From JAUZQZ01 sp964492105 (GTDB lineage: Bacteria > Pseudomonadota > Zetaproteobacteria > Mariprofundales > Mariprofundaceae): a DNA stretch of 14,895 bases. Both the position numbers and the translations under genes were made by a program. The notes beneath the pieces are model-generated. The model did no database searches and was not told where the DNA came from. It saw only the letters and a list, made by a program, of their open reading frames with translations. Positions 1-6,546 of this stretch are shown here, in pieces. Location of the stretch: contig CAZBJB010000036.1 in assembly GCA_964492105.1 (NCBI GenBank), forward strand, positions 1-14,895. Reading direction: 5' to 3'. The first letter of the stretch is position 1, and every line of letters begins with the position of its first letter.

Positions 1-454
1 CCTTATGGTGACGTCCCTGAAGGATGACGGATGCTTTTCGGCTAGGCTCAGGCTATGGATATATCCTGCCGGAGCACATAGCTCTGAGCATTCTGCTGTA
101 GATGAAACTGGCAGCGTTGCCACGGCACCGAGGGCCAGACAGCCTTTCTCGCGGCCTTCATGCCCTCATGCGCATCACTGATAAGAAGCTTGACGCCCAT
201 GCAGTCCGCGCTCTTGCAAACCACGCATAAATGAGCGCCAGTGGGCTTCTGCCTCGGATAATTCCACCGAACAACCCAGCACTTCACGCTTACCGTCCGG
301 CGTCACGCCAATCGCAGTCAGTACGGCGCAATCTACCATCACATGGTTCTGACGCATTTTCTCATAACGCGTGTCCAGAAAGACGAACGGGTAAGCCCCC
401 AGCGGACGATTACGCCATTCCGACAACGATACATCCAGCTCGGCAGTGGCTCTG

Positions 455-625
455 CTAACCTAAGGAGCTGTAAATAAATAACATGACCATTTCTCCATCC
501 AGCCTATGTACCATCTTGACGCGCTGCTCAATCACAAAATATTCGATGTAATAGAAACTACAACTCATATTTTGTTCAATCGCATCACGACAATCTGGCA
601 CATATTCAGGCGTATAAACGGCCAT
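455..625 (-). CDS. 56-codon open frame spanning the 183-bp element (doubtful gene)
   Basis: On the minus strand an ATG lies just inside the inverted repeat (625-623) and the frame stays open across the whole element to a TAG in the flanking transposase DNA (about 457-455). The product would start MAVYTPEYVPDCRDAIEQN and end FIYSSLG. I do not recognise it. The nearest purine-rich motif (AGGAG) is about 15 bases upstream, too far for a normal ribosome-binding site, and 56 open codons are not rare by chance. It is recorded because it is the only sizeable frame in the element. Confidence 0.2.
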   Translation of the reverse strand: MAVYTPEYVPDCRDAIEQNMSCSFYYIEYFVIEQRVKMVHRLDGEMVMLFIYSSLG

Positions 626-645
626 GTTATTTATTTACAGCTCCT
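463..645. mobile_element. 183-bp element with 30-bp terminal inverted repeats (MITE-like), inserted in the IS256 remnant
   Basis: 463-485 and 623-645 are perfect 23-bp inverted repeats (outer bases AGGAGCTGTAAATAAATAAC), extending to about 30 bp with two mismatches. The insertion splits the transposase codons between ...TSSQ and VSRATAELD, and joining the two flanks restores the expected reading frame, so 463-645 is foreign to the IS. No clean target duplication is seen beyond a possible CCT at 459-461 and 643-645. The inside is A+T-richer than the flanks. It is too short for a transposase and would have to be moved by one elsewhere. It is a non-autonomous element or the fused ends of a deleted IS. 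Confidence 0.75.
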
Positions 646-1185
646 GACTGGATGTGACATTCAGACCACACAGTTTCTCCGTAATCTCAGTGACCTTGCG
701 CGTGGATACGCCTTGCACGTACATCTCCGCCAGCGCCAGCTTCAATGCACGTTCTGATCGCATGCCGCGATCCAAAACCCGCAGGTAAAACTGGCAGTCA
801 CGCGTCTGTGGAATCTGTAACTGGAGCGAGCCAAGACGGCTATCCAGTTGCTTCGGCTTAAAGCCGTTGCCCTGACTTACCCGTTCTTCGCTCCGTTCAT
901 ACGGGCCTGCGCCGAGATAGCGACTTCGTTTGATGCGCATCGCGGTGTTTAACAATATCTCGACTGCACCGGCAAGTCCCTCCATTCCATTTGACATTAA
1001 TACTTCTACCGCCTCACTGGCAACGTTATTGTTCACTCTTGGGGTCATCGGGATTCCTCTCTTTAGTTTTTGGAAAAACCAAAGTCTGCCCGGTGGCTCC
1101 ATCTCTGCCAGAGATGAGTTCCACTTTTACAGAAGACATGCTGCACTAACTTTATCCCAACAATTCAGCGTAACATATACCAACA

Positions 1186-1212
1186 AAAATACCAACAATT
1201 TGTTGGTATTTT
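1186..1212. repeat. 13-bp perfect palindrome in A+T-rich DNA
   Basis: 1186-1198 (AAAATACCAACAA) and 1200-1212 are exact reverse complements around a single central base. It lies between the IS256 remnant and the terminator of the tRNA-Leu operon. The one-base centre makes it poor as an RNA hairpin, although A and T runs flank the core. It could be a bidirectional weak terminator, an operator, or an IS target. The rest of 1049-1250 holds only another A/T palindrome (1061-1084) and the IS leader. Confidence 0.5.
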
Positions 1213-1250
1213 ATTAGACGTAGTGAAATACCATGAGACAGAATAAGAAG

Positions 1251-1281
1251 GAAAAAGCCCGCAAACGTTGGGTTTACGGGC
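1251..1281 (-). terminator. Rho-independent terminator after tRNA-Leu
   Basis: Read on the minus strand: a 10-bp stem (1281-1272 with 1266-1257, GCCCGTAAAC pairing with GTTTGCGGGC, one G-U pair), a 5-base loop and a run of five T (1256-1252). It is placed to end the tpiA-secG-tRNA transcript. A smaller hairpin (1289-1304, GAATCC/GGATTC) lies between it and the tRNA 3' end. Confidence 0.85.
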
Positions 1282-1309
1282 CTTCATTGAATCCTGTTGG
1301 ATTCCTTAC

Positions 1310-1395
1310 TGGTGCCGAAGACTGGAGTCGAACCAGCACGGGCGTAGCCCACCACCCCCTCAAGATGGCGTGTCTACCAATTCCACCACTTCGGC
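1310..1395 (-). tRNA. tRNA-Leu (anticodon GAG)
   Basis: An 86-nt class II tRNA with an encoded CCA end (TGG at 1310-1312 on the plus strand). The acceptor stem is GCCGAAG/CTTCGGC and the discriminator base A. The anticodon stem CCATC/GGTGG encloses the loop TTGAGGG, giving anticodon GAG. The long variable arm and the GGTTCGACTCC T-arm are typical of leucine tRNAs. It reads CUU/CUC codons. It follows secG by 17 bp, the same order (tpiA, secG, tRNA-Leu) found in many beta- and gammaproteobacteria, and is probably cut from the common transcript. Confidence 0.95.
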
Positions 1396-1412
1396 CATGC
1401 TGCGAATGCAGG

Positions 1413-1793
1413 CTAGTTTGCGGCTGGCAAGGTCTTATCCTTTTTTCCAGTAGCCTTTTTTAGCCTGGATGGATCAAACGTACTTTGCCTCCCCGCATTC
1501 GGCAGGGTTTCCTGCTTTACCGGAGCTTGCTGAGCAGCGGCTTTTTCAACGATGGAAGCCGCTTTTTGCTGCGAGAAAAAGGCGAGTGCCAGGCTGGTAA
1601 TCATAAACACCGCCGCCAGACCGCCGGTTAACTTTCCCAGAAAGGAACCCGAACCCCGGCTACCAAACAGGGTCTGCGCACCGCCACCGCCAAAAGAGAC
1701 GCCCATGTCCGCGCCCTCTCCACGCTGAATCAGTACCACGCCGATCAGGGCCACCGCGACCAAAATATGTAAAGTAATGACCAGAGTGTTCAT
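1413..1793 (-). CDS. secG: SecG, preprotein translocase subunit
   Basis: Small integral membrane subunit of the SecYEG channel that helps SecA-driven protein export. It has 126 residues, in the normal range. Two hydrophobic segments are visible, about residues 4-22 (LVITLHILVAVALIGVVLI) and 57-73. Between them is the conserved Gly-rich cytoplasmic loop QRGEGADMGVSFGGGGAQT ending in LFGSRGSGSFLGK, which is diagnostic for SecG. The C-terminal tail is long, Lys/Ala-rich and poorly conserved, as usual. It lies 3 bp after tpiA and before tRNA-Leu, so it is co-transcribed with both. Confidence 0.95.
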   Translation of the reverse strand: MNTLVITLHILVAVALIGVVLIQRGEGADMGVSFGGGGAQTLFGSRGSGSFLGKLTGGLAAVFMITSLALAFFSQQKAASIVEKAAAQQAPVKQETLPNAGRQSTFDPSRLKKATGKKDKTLPAAN

Positions 1794-1796
1794 GTG

Positions 1797-2570
1797 TTAT
1801 GCTCCTGCCACAACACTGGCGGCTGCCCGAATGATTTGATTGAACGATTCGGCCTGCAAACTTGCACCGCCAACCAGTGCGCCTTCGATGCCCGGGCACG
1901 CCATCAGGGCAGCCGTGTTTTCCGGTTTGACGCTACCGCCGTACAGCACGCGGCAATCGTGCCCCATGCGAGCCAGTTCACCATGAATAAAGGCATGCGT
2001 TTCGGTCACCTGTTCCGGCGTGGCGGTCAGTCCCGTTCCAATGGCCCATACCGGCTCATAGGCAACGGTTAAGGACGCATCAGTGGGTGCAGCGTCCAGT
2101 ACGGATAACTGTTTGGCGAGGATGGTATTCGTCTTATCCTGTTTACGTTCTTGCAGATGTTCACCGACGCACAGGATTGGTTCCAGACCCGCATCCCACG
2201 CCGCATCAAGTTTTGAATAAATCATTTGATCGGATTCGCCGATAATGTCACGGCGCTCGGAGTGCCCGAGGATCACGTAATGGCAGCCTATATCGCGCAG
2301 CATGATAGCGCTGATGCTGCCGGTGAAGGCGCCGTTTTTTTCGAAATACACACTTTGCGCACCCAGTCGGACATCCTTCTGACGCAGGGCTTCAGCCATG
2401 CGATACAACAATGTGAAGGGTGGCATCAATGCCACCTCCACACGATCCGGAGCGGCATTCTCATCCAGGGCATCGACAAACTGCCGTGCATCTTCAAGTA
2501 GCCCATTCATTTTCCAGTTTCCCGCAATGAGATGGCGCTTGCGGCTGGCAAATTTCACGGATTGTTTCAC
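1797..2570 (-). CDS. tpiA: Triosephosphate isomerase
   Basis: Interconverts dihydroxyacetone phosphate and glyceraldehyde 3-phosphate in cytoplasmic glycolysis/gluconeogenesis. It has 257 residues from the chosen start. Seen in order: the substrate-binding AGNWKMNG near the N terminus (catalytic Lys), the electrophilic His in ILGHSERRD, the catalytic Glu in VAYEPVWAIGTG (also the start of loop 6), and the phosphate-binding VLYGGSVKPEN and GALVGGASL. The frame is open upstream to an ATG at 2636, but I chose GTG 2570: it has GGAGGA (2586-2581) ten bases upstream and gives the usual family length. The extra 22 residues of the longer version do not look like TpiA. It is the first gene of the tpiA-secG-tRNA unit. 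Confidence 0.95.
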   Translation of the reverse strand: MKQSVKFASRKRHLIAGNWKMNGLLEDARQFVDALDENAAPDRVEVALMPPFTLLYRMAEALRQKDVRLGAQSVYFEKNGAFTGSISAIMLRDIGCHYVILGHSERRDIIGESDQMIYSKLDAAWDAGLEPILCVGEHLQERKQDKTNTILAKQLSVLDAAPTDASLTVAYEPVWAIGTGLTATPEQVTETHAFIHGELARMGHDCRVLYGGSVKPENTAALMACPGIEGALVGGASLQAESFNQIIRAAASVVAGA

Positions 2571-2773
2571 GGCTTTTTCTTCCTCCTGCGTGCGTAAAAT
2601 CCTGCGACTACTCAGGAGTCTCGAATCTTGCTCCATGGCAAGGAGGCGAGAAGCACGGAATCCATAACATATGTGGTTATATGCGAGGATTCGAGCAGCA
2701 TAGCAACGCCGCCATGGGGCAAAAGACGGGATGCCGAGCAGTTACAAAACCTTTAAAGCTGAAAGGATCCGGG

Positions 2774-2801
2774 ATTGTAGAAAATCGCGCGGACAAAGCA
2801 A
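2774..2801 (-). promoter_or_regulatory. Candidate sigma-70 promoter for tpiA-secG
   Basis: On the minus strand TTGCTT (2801-2796) and TACAAT (2779-2774) are separated by 16 bases. This would start transcription about 195 bases before the tpiA GTG. Matches are 4/6 and 5/6 and the position is sensible, but no supporting element was seen. Confidence 0.4.
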
Positions 2802-2828
2802 GTAGAATTGTCACACCATGATCCGGTA

Positions 2829-2960
2829 TTGAATGTGGATACGGGGTGCAACCATTGGGTTTGTATGGTGTTTCGAGAAATCATTGGGTCACCGACCGGC
2901 ATATTTTGACTGCAAGGGAAAGCCATCAAGGGGGTGTTTGTGAGTTGCCCGATCCTGTAG
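2829..2960 (+). repeat. Repeat family B, copy B1 (diverged)
   Basis: The start TTGAATGTGGATACGGGGTG and the block TTGTATGGTGTTTCGAGAAA match copies B2 (3918) and B3 (11651). A short hairpin follows at the same place (GGTC/GACC around 2886-2896). The second half is looser, with TCAAGGGG (about 2926-2933) and CGATCCTG (2950-2957) still recognisable. It is in the same orientation as ksgA. The region 2571-3133 otherwise holds the tpiA promoter candidate, a GATCC/GGATC hairpin (2951-2965), an 8-bp stem (3037-3060) and leader repeat C. Confidence 0.7.
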
Positions 2961-3036
2961 GATCCGCGGCTCGGATTATGCGTACATGTTGCCGCGCCCT
3001 TACTGTTCCCTTACCCACAACGAAGCCTTCGCCGGG

Positions 3037-3060
3037 CGACCGTATGCATGGCTACGGTCG
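3037..3060. repeat. Inverted repeat before ksgA
   Basis: CGACCGTA (3037-3044) and TACGGTCG (3053-3060) form a perfect 8-bp stem with an 8-base loop, extendable by G-U/G-C pairs. No T run follows, so it is not a standard terminator. It lies 73 bases before the ksgA start, directly before leader repeat C. Confidence 0.55.
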
Positions 3061-3061
3061 T

Positions 3062-3130
3062 CTTCCTCGACGATCCGTTGCGAACAAAGGCCCGGTGTGA
3101 TCATCACGGCAATTCATGCATAGTCCGGGA
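3062..3130 (+). repeat. Leader repeat C (copy before ksgA; unoccupied counterpart of the A1 site)
   Basis: CTTCCTCGA (3062-3070) and GTTGCGAACAAAGG (3077-3090) recur at 9578-9586 and 9592-9605, immediately left of repeat A1. The bases after AAAG here (3086-3130) match the DNA right of A1 (9766-9810) at 30 of 45 positions without gaps, including ATCATC. The two regions are therefore related leaders of ksgA and uvrC. This copy lacks A1 and holds AAAG once. Confidence 0.65.
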
Positions 3131-3133
3131 TAG

Positions 3134-3898
3134 ATGCGTAATATAGCTGCAAGGAAGTCTCTGGGGCAGCATGCTCTTGTTAGCCAGACGGCCATCCACT
3201 GTATCACCGAAGCTATCCCGCCAGGCAAAAGCGTACTGGAGATCGGCCCCGGCCACGGAGCCATCACGGAACCGTTGCTGCAACGATCGGAGAGACTGGT
3301 GGTGGTTGAAAAGGATGACCGCTTTGCCGTTACATGGCACGCACGGGCAAGAGACGATCCCGCATTGACCTGTGTACATGCGGACGTGCTCGCGACACTG
3401 GATGGGCTGGTTCACACGTACCGACCCCAATGGATTGCCGGAAATTTGCCTTATAATATCAGTGGCCCGCTTTCGGCCGCATTGTTTGCGCATCCATTGC
3501 CCGGCGGCATGGTGCTGATGTACCAACGGGAAGTAGGCCATCGTATTATGGCTGATCCTGGCAACAAAATCTACGGCGGTTTAAGTGTGTTGGCGCGGCA
3601 CTTCTATCAGGTACAACGCTTGATGACGTTACCACCGGACGCATTTTCACCACCGCCGAAAGTGCATTCGGTGATATTGCGATTGGCGCCCCATGGACGG
3701 AAACCCTTATGCACGTATACGGAATTGCAACAGACGGTACGCAAGGGCTTTGCCCATCGCCGAAAAACCATTGCCAACAATTTCCGTGGTCTGCTGAATG
3801 AAATGGATTGGAGGGGCGCAGTCGTTGACCCGAAATCTCGCCCCGAGCAACTGGATTATGCCGCATGGGCAAGGCTCGCATGCCTGTTGTCAGGCTGA
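3134..3898 (+). CDS. ksgA: 16S rRNA adenine dimethyltransferase (KsgA/RsmA family)
   Basis: Family role: SAM-dependent N6,N6-dimethylation of two adjacent adenosines in helix 45 of 16S rRNA during 30S maturation. It has 254 residues, slightly short. Seen: the KSLGQHALVS N-terminal motif (usually K-R/S-x-GQ-x-FL), SAM-binding VLEIGPGHGAITEPLL (residues 34-49), acidic VVVEKDD (57-62), catalytic NLPYNIS (104-110), MYQREVGHRI, and the C-terminal substrate-binding PPDAFSPPPKVHSVILRL. The KSLGQ start, YGGLSVLA and RPEQLDYAAWARLA resemble alphaproteobacterial KsgA more than the beta/gamma type. The gene stands alone, without pdxA, surA or apaH, between repeats B1 and B2, which fits transfer or rearrangement. 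The ribosome-binding site is weak (GGGATAG just before the ATG). Confidence 0.9.
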   Translation: MRNIAARKSLGQHALVSQTAIHCITEAIPPGKSVLEIGPGHGAITEPLLQRSERLVVVEKDDRFAVTWHARARDDPALTCVHADVLATLDGLVHTYRPQWIAGNLPYNISGPLSAALFAHPLPGGMVLMYQREVGHRIMADPGNKIYGGLSVLARHFYQVQRLMTLPPDAFSPPPKVHSVILRLAPHGRKPLCTYTELQQTVRKGFAHRRKTIANNFRGLLNEMDWRGAVVDPKSRPEQLDYAAWARLACLLSG

Positions 3899-3917
3899 TG
3901 GGCATCCCCGGGCGTCA

Positions 3918-4066
3918 ACATTGAATGTGGATAGGGTGTAAGCATTTGGCTCGTATGGTGTTTCGAGAAATCATGTGGTGACCCCATGGGGGACAAACGA
4001 TTCCCCGGCATGCCGGATGGTTCAAGGGGTTATGGCATGCGCCGCATGTCAACGCCTGATCCTGGG
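3918..4066 (+). repeat. Repeat family B, copy B2
   Basis: About 149 bp between the converging 3' ends of ksgA and plsC, filling that gap. It shares with B3 (11651) the block GGGTGTAAGCATTTGG, the block TATGGTGTTTCGAGAAATCA and the palindromic GGCATGCGCCGCATGTCAA near its end, closing with GATCCTGGG. A hairpin at about 3979-3992 (CCCC/GGGG in GACCCCATGGGGGAC) occupies the place where B3 has TCACC/GGTGA. A second palindrome CCGGCATGCCGG follows at about 4005-4016. No coding capacity is evident. Confidence 0.75.
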
Positions 4067-4079
4067 AATGAGCGTCACG

Positions 4080-4796
4080 TCAGCCGCCCAGTTCACGGGT
4101 TACGGTTTCAATATCGGTTTTAAGGCGGTCCAGCAGTGCGCTACGGTGAGTATCAGCCACTGCTTCCGGCGTGATATAGGGCAGAAACCGTATACGGACA
4201 ATTCCCGGATGCCTGATAAAGCCGCGTCTGGGCCAACAGATGCCGGCATTGTGCGCCATCGGCAGTATCCCCACCCTTGCCCTCTTGGCCAGCATGATAC
4301 CGCTGGCCTGATAGTCGCCGGTTTGGCCCGGATCGGGTCGCGCACCCTCCGGGAAGATGACCACCCAGCGCTTCTTCTCAAGAAAGTGCTTTCCCTGCGC
4401 CAGTACCTGTTTTAACGCTTCGCGGGGGTAAGCTCTCCGAATAGCGATCTCATTGAGGGATCGCAACGCCCAGCCGAACACCGGAATATAAAACAGTTCA
4501 CGTTTCAACACCCAGACAAACGGCGGCAGCAGGCTTGGCATGGCGATGGTCTCAAATGCGGACTGGTGCTTGGCCAGAACGACGCACGGGACATCCGGCA
4601 AATGCTCCCGACCTTCAATCTCAAGCCGAATGCCGCAAATGATGCGAACCAGAACGATCGTGGACGCGCTCCACGCCTTGGCCCAGCACCATGCCACCGA
4701 AAAACCGAAAGGGCGGCTTGCAATGAGCAGCGTGGAAAAGAAGGCTGTGACAATAAAAAAACACAGGTTAAACAATGCTGAACGCAGGATCAGCAT
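4080..4796 (-). CDS. plsC: 1-acyl-sn-glycerol-3-phosphate acyltransferase (PlsC family)
   Basis: Membrane-bound enzyme that adds the second acyl chain to lysophosphatidic acid to give phosphatidic acid, the precursor of phospholipids. It has 238 residues. A hydrophobic N-terminal anchor (about 4-30, then 43-56) is followed by the catalytic motif HQSAFE (77-82; HX4D/E with Glu, common in this branch), the acyl-acceptor-binding region KRELFYIPVFGWALR (98-112), and FPEGARPD (148-155), equivalent to the family FPEGTR. The start ATG overlaps the gmhB stop (ATGCTGA, 4796-4790), so translation is coupled. gmhB-plsC pairs are common in beta/gammaproteobacteria, both serving envelope synthesis. The gene ends just beyond repeat B2, facing ksgA. 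Confidence 0.9.
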   Translation of the reverse strand: MLILRSALFNLCFFIVTAFFSTLLIASRPFGFSVAWCWAKAWSASTIVLVRIICGIRLEIEGREHLPDVPCVVLAKHQSAFETIAMPSLLPPFVWVLKRELFYIPVFGWALRSLNEIAIRRAYPREALKQVLAQGKHFLEKKRWVVIFPEGARPDPGQTGDYQASGIMLAKRARVGILPMAHNAGICWPRRGFIRHPGIVRIRFLPYITPEAVADTHRSALLDRLKTDIETVTRELGG

Positions 4797-5362
4797 GATG
4801 TGTCGCCCAGCAGGGCATCCACGGCCGCGGCCAGATCGCCGAAACAGCGGATAGCAGGTGCCCGTCGACGCGCTTGCTCCAGTATGGCAGCGGTATCGCC
4901 ATGGCCTGTTTTCACCAGCACGGGGGTGATGTTCGCCGCTAGCGCCGCTTGCACATCGCGCACCGAATCACCAATGAATACCACGGTTTCAATCCGGATA
5001 GCGGATCCAAGACGGGCAAGCGTCTCATCAATCAGACCAGGCCGGGGTTTGCGACAGGCGCATTGATCCGTCGGCGTATGCGGGCAATAGGCTGTGTGCG
5101 CGATTTTACCACCAGCATCTTCAATGGTTAGCATCATTTTGGTGTGAATGGCCCGGAACGTGTTCTGATCGAGCATGTTACGCCCCAGGGCGGACTGGTT
5201 GCTGATGATGGCAACCGGTATGCCGGCCGATGCCAGTTTCGCAATGGCTTCAAGACTACCAGGGATCGGCCGCCATTGATCCGGTGCCAGGATGTAATCC
5301 GGCGAATCGAAGTTGATCACGCCGTCGCGATCCAGTAATACGGCTTCGGGTCTGCATTCCAT
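4790..5362 (-). CDS. gmhB: D-glycero-beta-D-manno-heptose 1,7-bisphosphate 7-phosphatase
   Basis: HAD-superfamily phosphatase that removes the 7-phosphate from heptose bisphosphate on the way to ADP-heptose for LPS inner core. It has 190 residues, the usual length. Seen: HAD motif I LLDRDGVIN (nucleophile Asp11, acid/base Asp13), motif II SNQS (54-57), the zinc loop C93-P-H95 ... C101-A-C103 characteristic of GmhB, motif III in RKPRPGLI (104-111), and motif IV GDSVRDVQAA (131-140). Its stop overlaps the plsC start. It is transcribed away from sodB, sharing the 197-bp gap 5363-5559. The usual upstream neighbours glyQS are absent. The ribosome-binding site before ATG 5362 is poor (CCGGGTATC). 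Confidence 0.93.
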   Translation of the reverse strand: MECRPEAVLLDRDGVINFDSPDYILAPDQWRPIPGSLEAIAKLASAGIPVAIISNQSALGRNMLDQNTFRAIHTKMMLTIEDAGGKIAHTAYCPHTPTDQCACRKPRPGLIDETLARLGSAIRIETVVFIGDSVRDVQAALAANITPVLVKTGHGDTAAILEQARRRAPAIRCFGDLAAAVDALLGDTSC

Positions 5363-5447
5363 GATACCCGGACGCTAAACGCCAACCCGATTTCCCGCAA
5401 TCACACGGCACCTGAAGACGCATGCGAATAGCCATAACCGAAAAAGT

Positions 5448-5476
5448 TTGCATCGTCAAAATCGTGGCTCTATGGT
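5448..5476 (+). promoter_or_regulatory. Candidate sigma-70 promoter for sodB
   Basis: TTGCAT (5448-5453) and TATGGT (5471-5476) are spaced by 17 bases, leaving a 5' UTR of about 75 bases. Each box matches the consensus at 4/6. The gap 5363-5559 also contains ATAGCCAT twice (about 5428 and 5489). No clear Fur or other operator was recognised. Confidence 0.4.
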
Positions 5477-5559
5477 TGCCATCAGGTGATAGCCATGCGT
5501 TATGGATCGCAACGGTTTTTCGCGGAGCAAATCGGCCAATCATCAAAAGGAGAAACATT

Positions 5560-6138
5560 ATGGCATTTGAGTTACCTGAATTACCTTACGGCAAGCGCGC
5601 ACTGGAACCGGTGATTTCTGCCGAAACGTTGGAATACCACCATGACAAGCATCATGCCGCCTATGTCGCCAACCTGAACAAGGTGATCAAAGGCACGGAA
5701 TATGTTGGCAAGAGCCTGGAGGGAATCATGACCACGGCACCGGTCGGAGGACTCTTCAATAACGCGGCGCAGGTGTGGAATCATACGTTTTATTTCAATG
5801 GCTTAAGCCCCAACGGCGGTGGCCGGCCAGGTGGTGCATTGGCTGATGCTATTGACCGGATCTTTGGCTCATTTGTCGATTTTCGCACCACCATGACGGC
5901 TTCCGCCGCCGGTAATTTTGGTTCCGGCTGGACCTGGCTGGTGAAGAATGCCGAGGGCGGCCTGGAAGTGGTGAATACGAGCAATGCCGGCAACCCGCTG
6001 ACCGATGGCAAGACGCCGCTGTTGGCGATTGATGTCTGGGAACATGCCTACTATATCGATTATCGCAATGCACGTCCGCAATATCTGGATGCCATCTGGG
6101 GTATTATCAATTGGGATGCCGTGGCCGCGCAGCTCTGA
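5560..6138 (+). CDS. sodB: Superoxide dismutase, iron type
   Basis: Cytoplasmic enzyme that dismutates superoxide to hydrogen peroxide and oxygen. It has 192 residues. Metal ligands are His27 (EYHHDKHH), His75 (VWNHTFYF), and Asp158 and His162 (DVWEHAYYIDYRN). AAQVWNHTF with Gln71 at the second-sphere position and FNNAAQ are features of Fe-SOD rather than Mn-SOD. The frame is open upstream to 5422, but ATG 5560 has AAAGGAG (5546-5552) at the right distance and gives the conserved start MAFELPELPY. It is monocistronic with its own promoter candidate; the next gene starts 129 bp downstream, beyond a hairpin-rich stretch. Confidence 0.96.
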   Translation: MAFELPELPYGKRALEPVISAETLEYHHDKHHAAYVANLNKVIKGTEYVGKSLEGIMTTAPVGGLFNNAAQVWNHTFYFNGLSPNGGGRPGGALADAIDRIFGSFVDFRTTMTASAAGNFGSGWTWLVKNAEGGLEVVNTSNAGNPLTDGKTPLLAIDVWEHAYYIDYRNARPQYLDAIWGIINWDAVAAQL

Positions 6139-6147
6139 ATTCCGCCT

Positions 6148-6234
6148 GTTACGTCATCCGTAACGGATCATGGGCCGAACAGCCCGCTTGTCATGGCGGG
6201 TGCGGCGCGGCAATCTCCTGAACCCGCATGATCC
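6148..6234 (+). terminator. Hairpin cluster after sodB (possible factor-dependent terminator)
   Basis: GTTACG/CGTAAC (6148-6153, 6159-6164) forms a 6-bp hairpin with a 5-base loop. It is followed by a nested structure: outer GGATCATG/CATGATCC (6165-6172, 6227-6234), middle GCCG/CGGC (6174-6177, 6203-6206), inner CCCGC/GCGGG (6183-6187, 6196-6200). No T run follows any stem, so this is not a classical intrinsic terminator. It may stabilise the sodB 3' end or separate sodB from the cytochrome operon. Confidence 0.4.
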
Positions 6235-6267
6235 ATGAGAGGAGCAAGCAAGGGAGTGGCAGCATTG

Positions 6268-6546
6268 ATGAGTACGCAACCCAAATGGAAACCGGGGAAA
6301 AAGGATGCCGTTTTTCTGGCGGTGGTCATGGCCGTAATCGTATTGCTGGTATTGGTCACCGGTAAACGCACCACCAAACCGACCCCCAATGACAGGGTAC
6401 ACACGCATGCTGTTACGCGTCAGGCTTGCATGGGATGCCACGGGGCGAACGGTGTTCGACCTCGTCCCATCGAACAGCATGCCAAAGGCGACCAGTGTTT
6501 TCTATGTCACACGCAACCCAAAAGCTGGCTGGGGAAGCAACAGTGA
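6268..6546 (+). CDS. Small membrane-anchored dihaem c-type cytochrome
   Basis: A 92-residue protein with a short Lys-rich N terminus, one membrane segment (about residues 14-31, VFLAVVMAVIVLLVLV core) and a short domain outside the membrane with two haem c attachment motifs, CMGCH (54-58) and CFLCH (77-81). The layout predicts an N-terminally anchored periplasmic electron carrier, as in small NapC/NirT-like or Fe-oxidation-linked cytochromes. I cannot assign a named family, and the spacing is unlike class I cytochromes. The start ATG 6268 has AGGGAG (6251-6256); the in-frame ATG at 6235 has none. The TGA stop overlaps the nadK GTG (GTGA, 6543-6546), implying coupled translation. A cytochrome in front of nadK-recN is unusual. 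Confidence 0.75.
   Translation: MSTQPKWKPGKKDAVFLAVVMAVIVLLVLVTGKRTTKPTPNDRVHTHAVTRQACMGCHGANGVRPRPIEQHAKGDQCFLCHTQPKSWLGKQQ

Larger units (their letters stand above)
60..1048 (-). pseudogene. IS256-family (mutator-type) transposase, broken remnant
   Basis: Degenerate DDE transposase of the IS256/mutator family. The N-terminal part (1048 to 646) begins MTPRVNNN after an AGAGAGGA ribosome-binding site and carries the family stretches GFKPKQLDSRLGSLQLQ, LDRGMRSERALKLALAE and MYVQGVSTRKVTEITE. Reading continues beyond an inserted 183-bp element (463-645) as VSRATAELDVSLSEWRNRP and LGAYPFVFLDTRYEKMR, then VDCAVLTAIGVTPDGKRE. A run of three C at 196-198 (two expected) shifts the frame; the next frame resumes with GVKLLISDAHEGMKAA and WQRCQFHLQQNAQSYV. 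Family resemblance stops near 60, where the frame closes with unrelated sequence, so the C-terminal third and the last catalytic Glu are missing. There are three independent lesions, so it cannot be active. The upstream end of the IS probably lies near 1115-1135, where a CATCTCTG/CAGAGATG palindrome (1100-1116) is found, but I cannot fix it. Confidence 0.9.

Noticed and set aside
1..59. Continuation of the IS256 transposase C terminus
   Set aside because: None of the three minus-strand frames I read shows family wording, and stops occur early. Nothing else is recognisable in these bases.
2571..2636. N-terminal extension of TpiA from ATG 2636
   Set aside because: The 22 extra residues are unlike TpiA, and a good ribosome-binding site precedes GTG 2570.
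3975..4415. 146-codon frame on the plus strand across B2 and plsC
   Set aside because: Most of it is antisense to PlsC motifs, and the B2 part is not conserved as protein in B3.
5422..5559. 46-residue N-terminal extension of SodB
   Set aside because: It includes the promoter candidate, and AAAGGAG with the conserved MAFELPELPY start lies at 5560.
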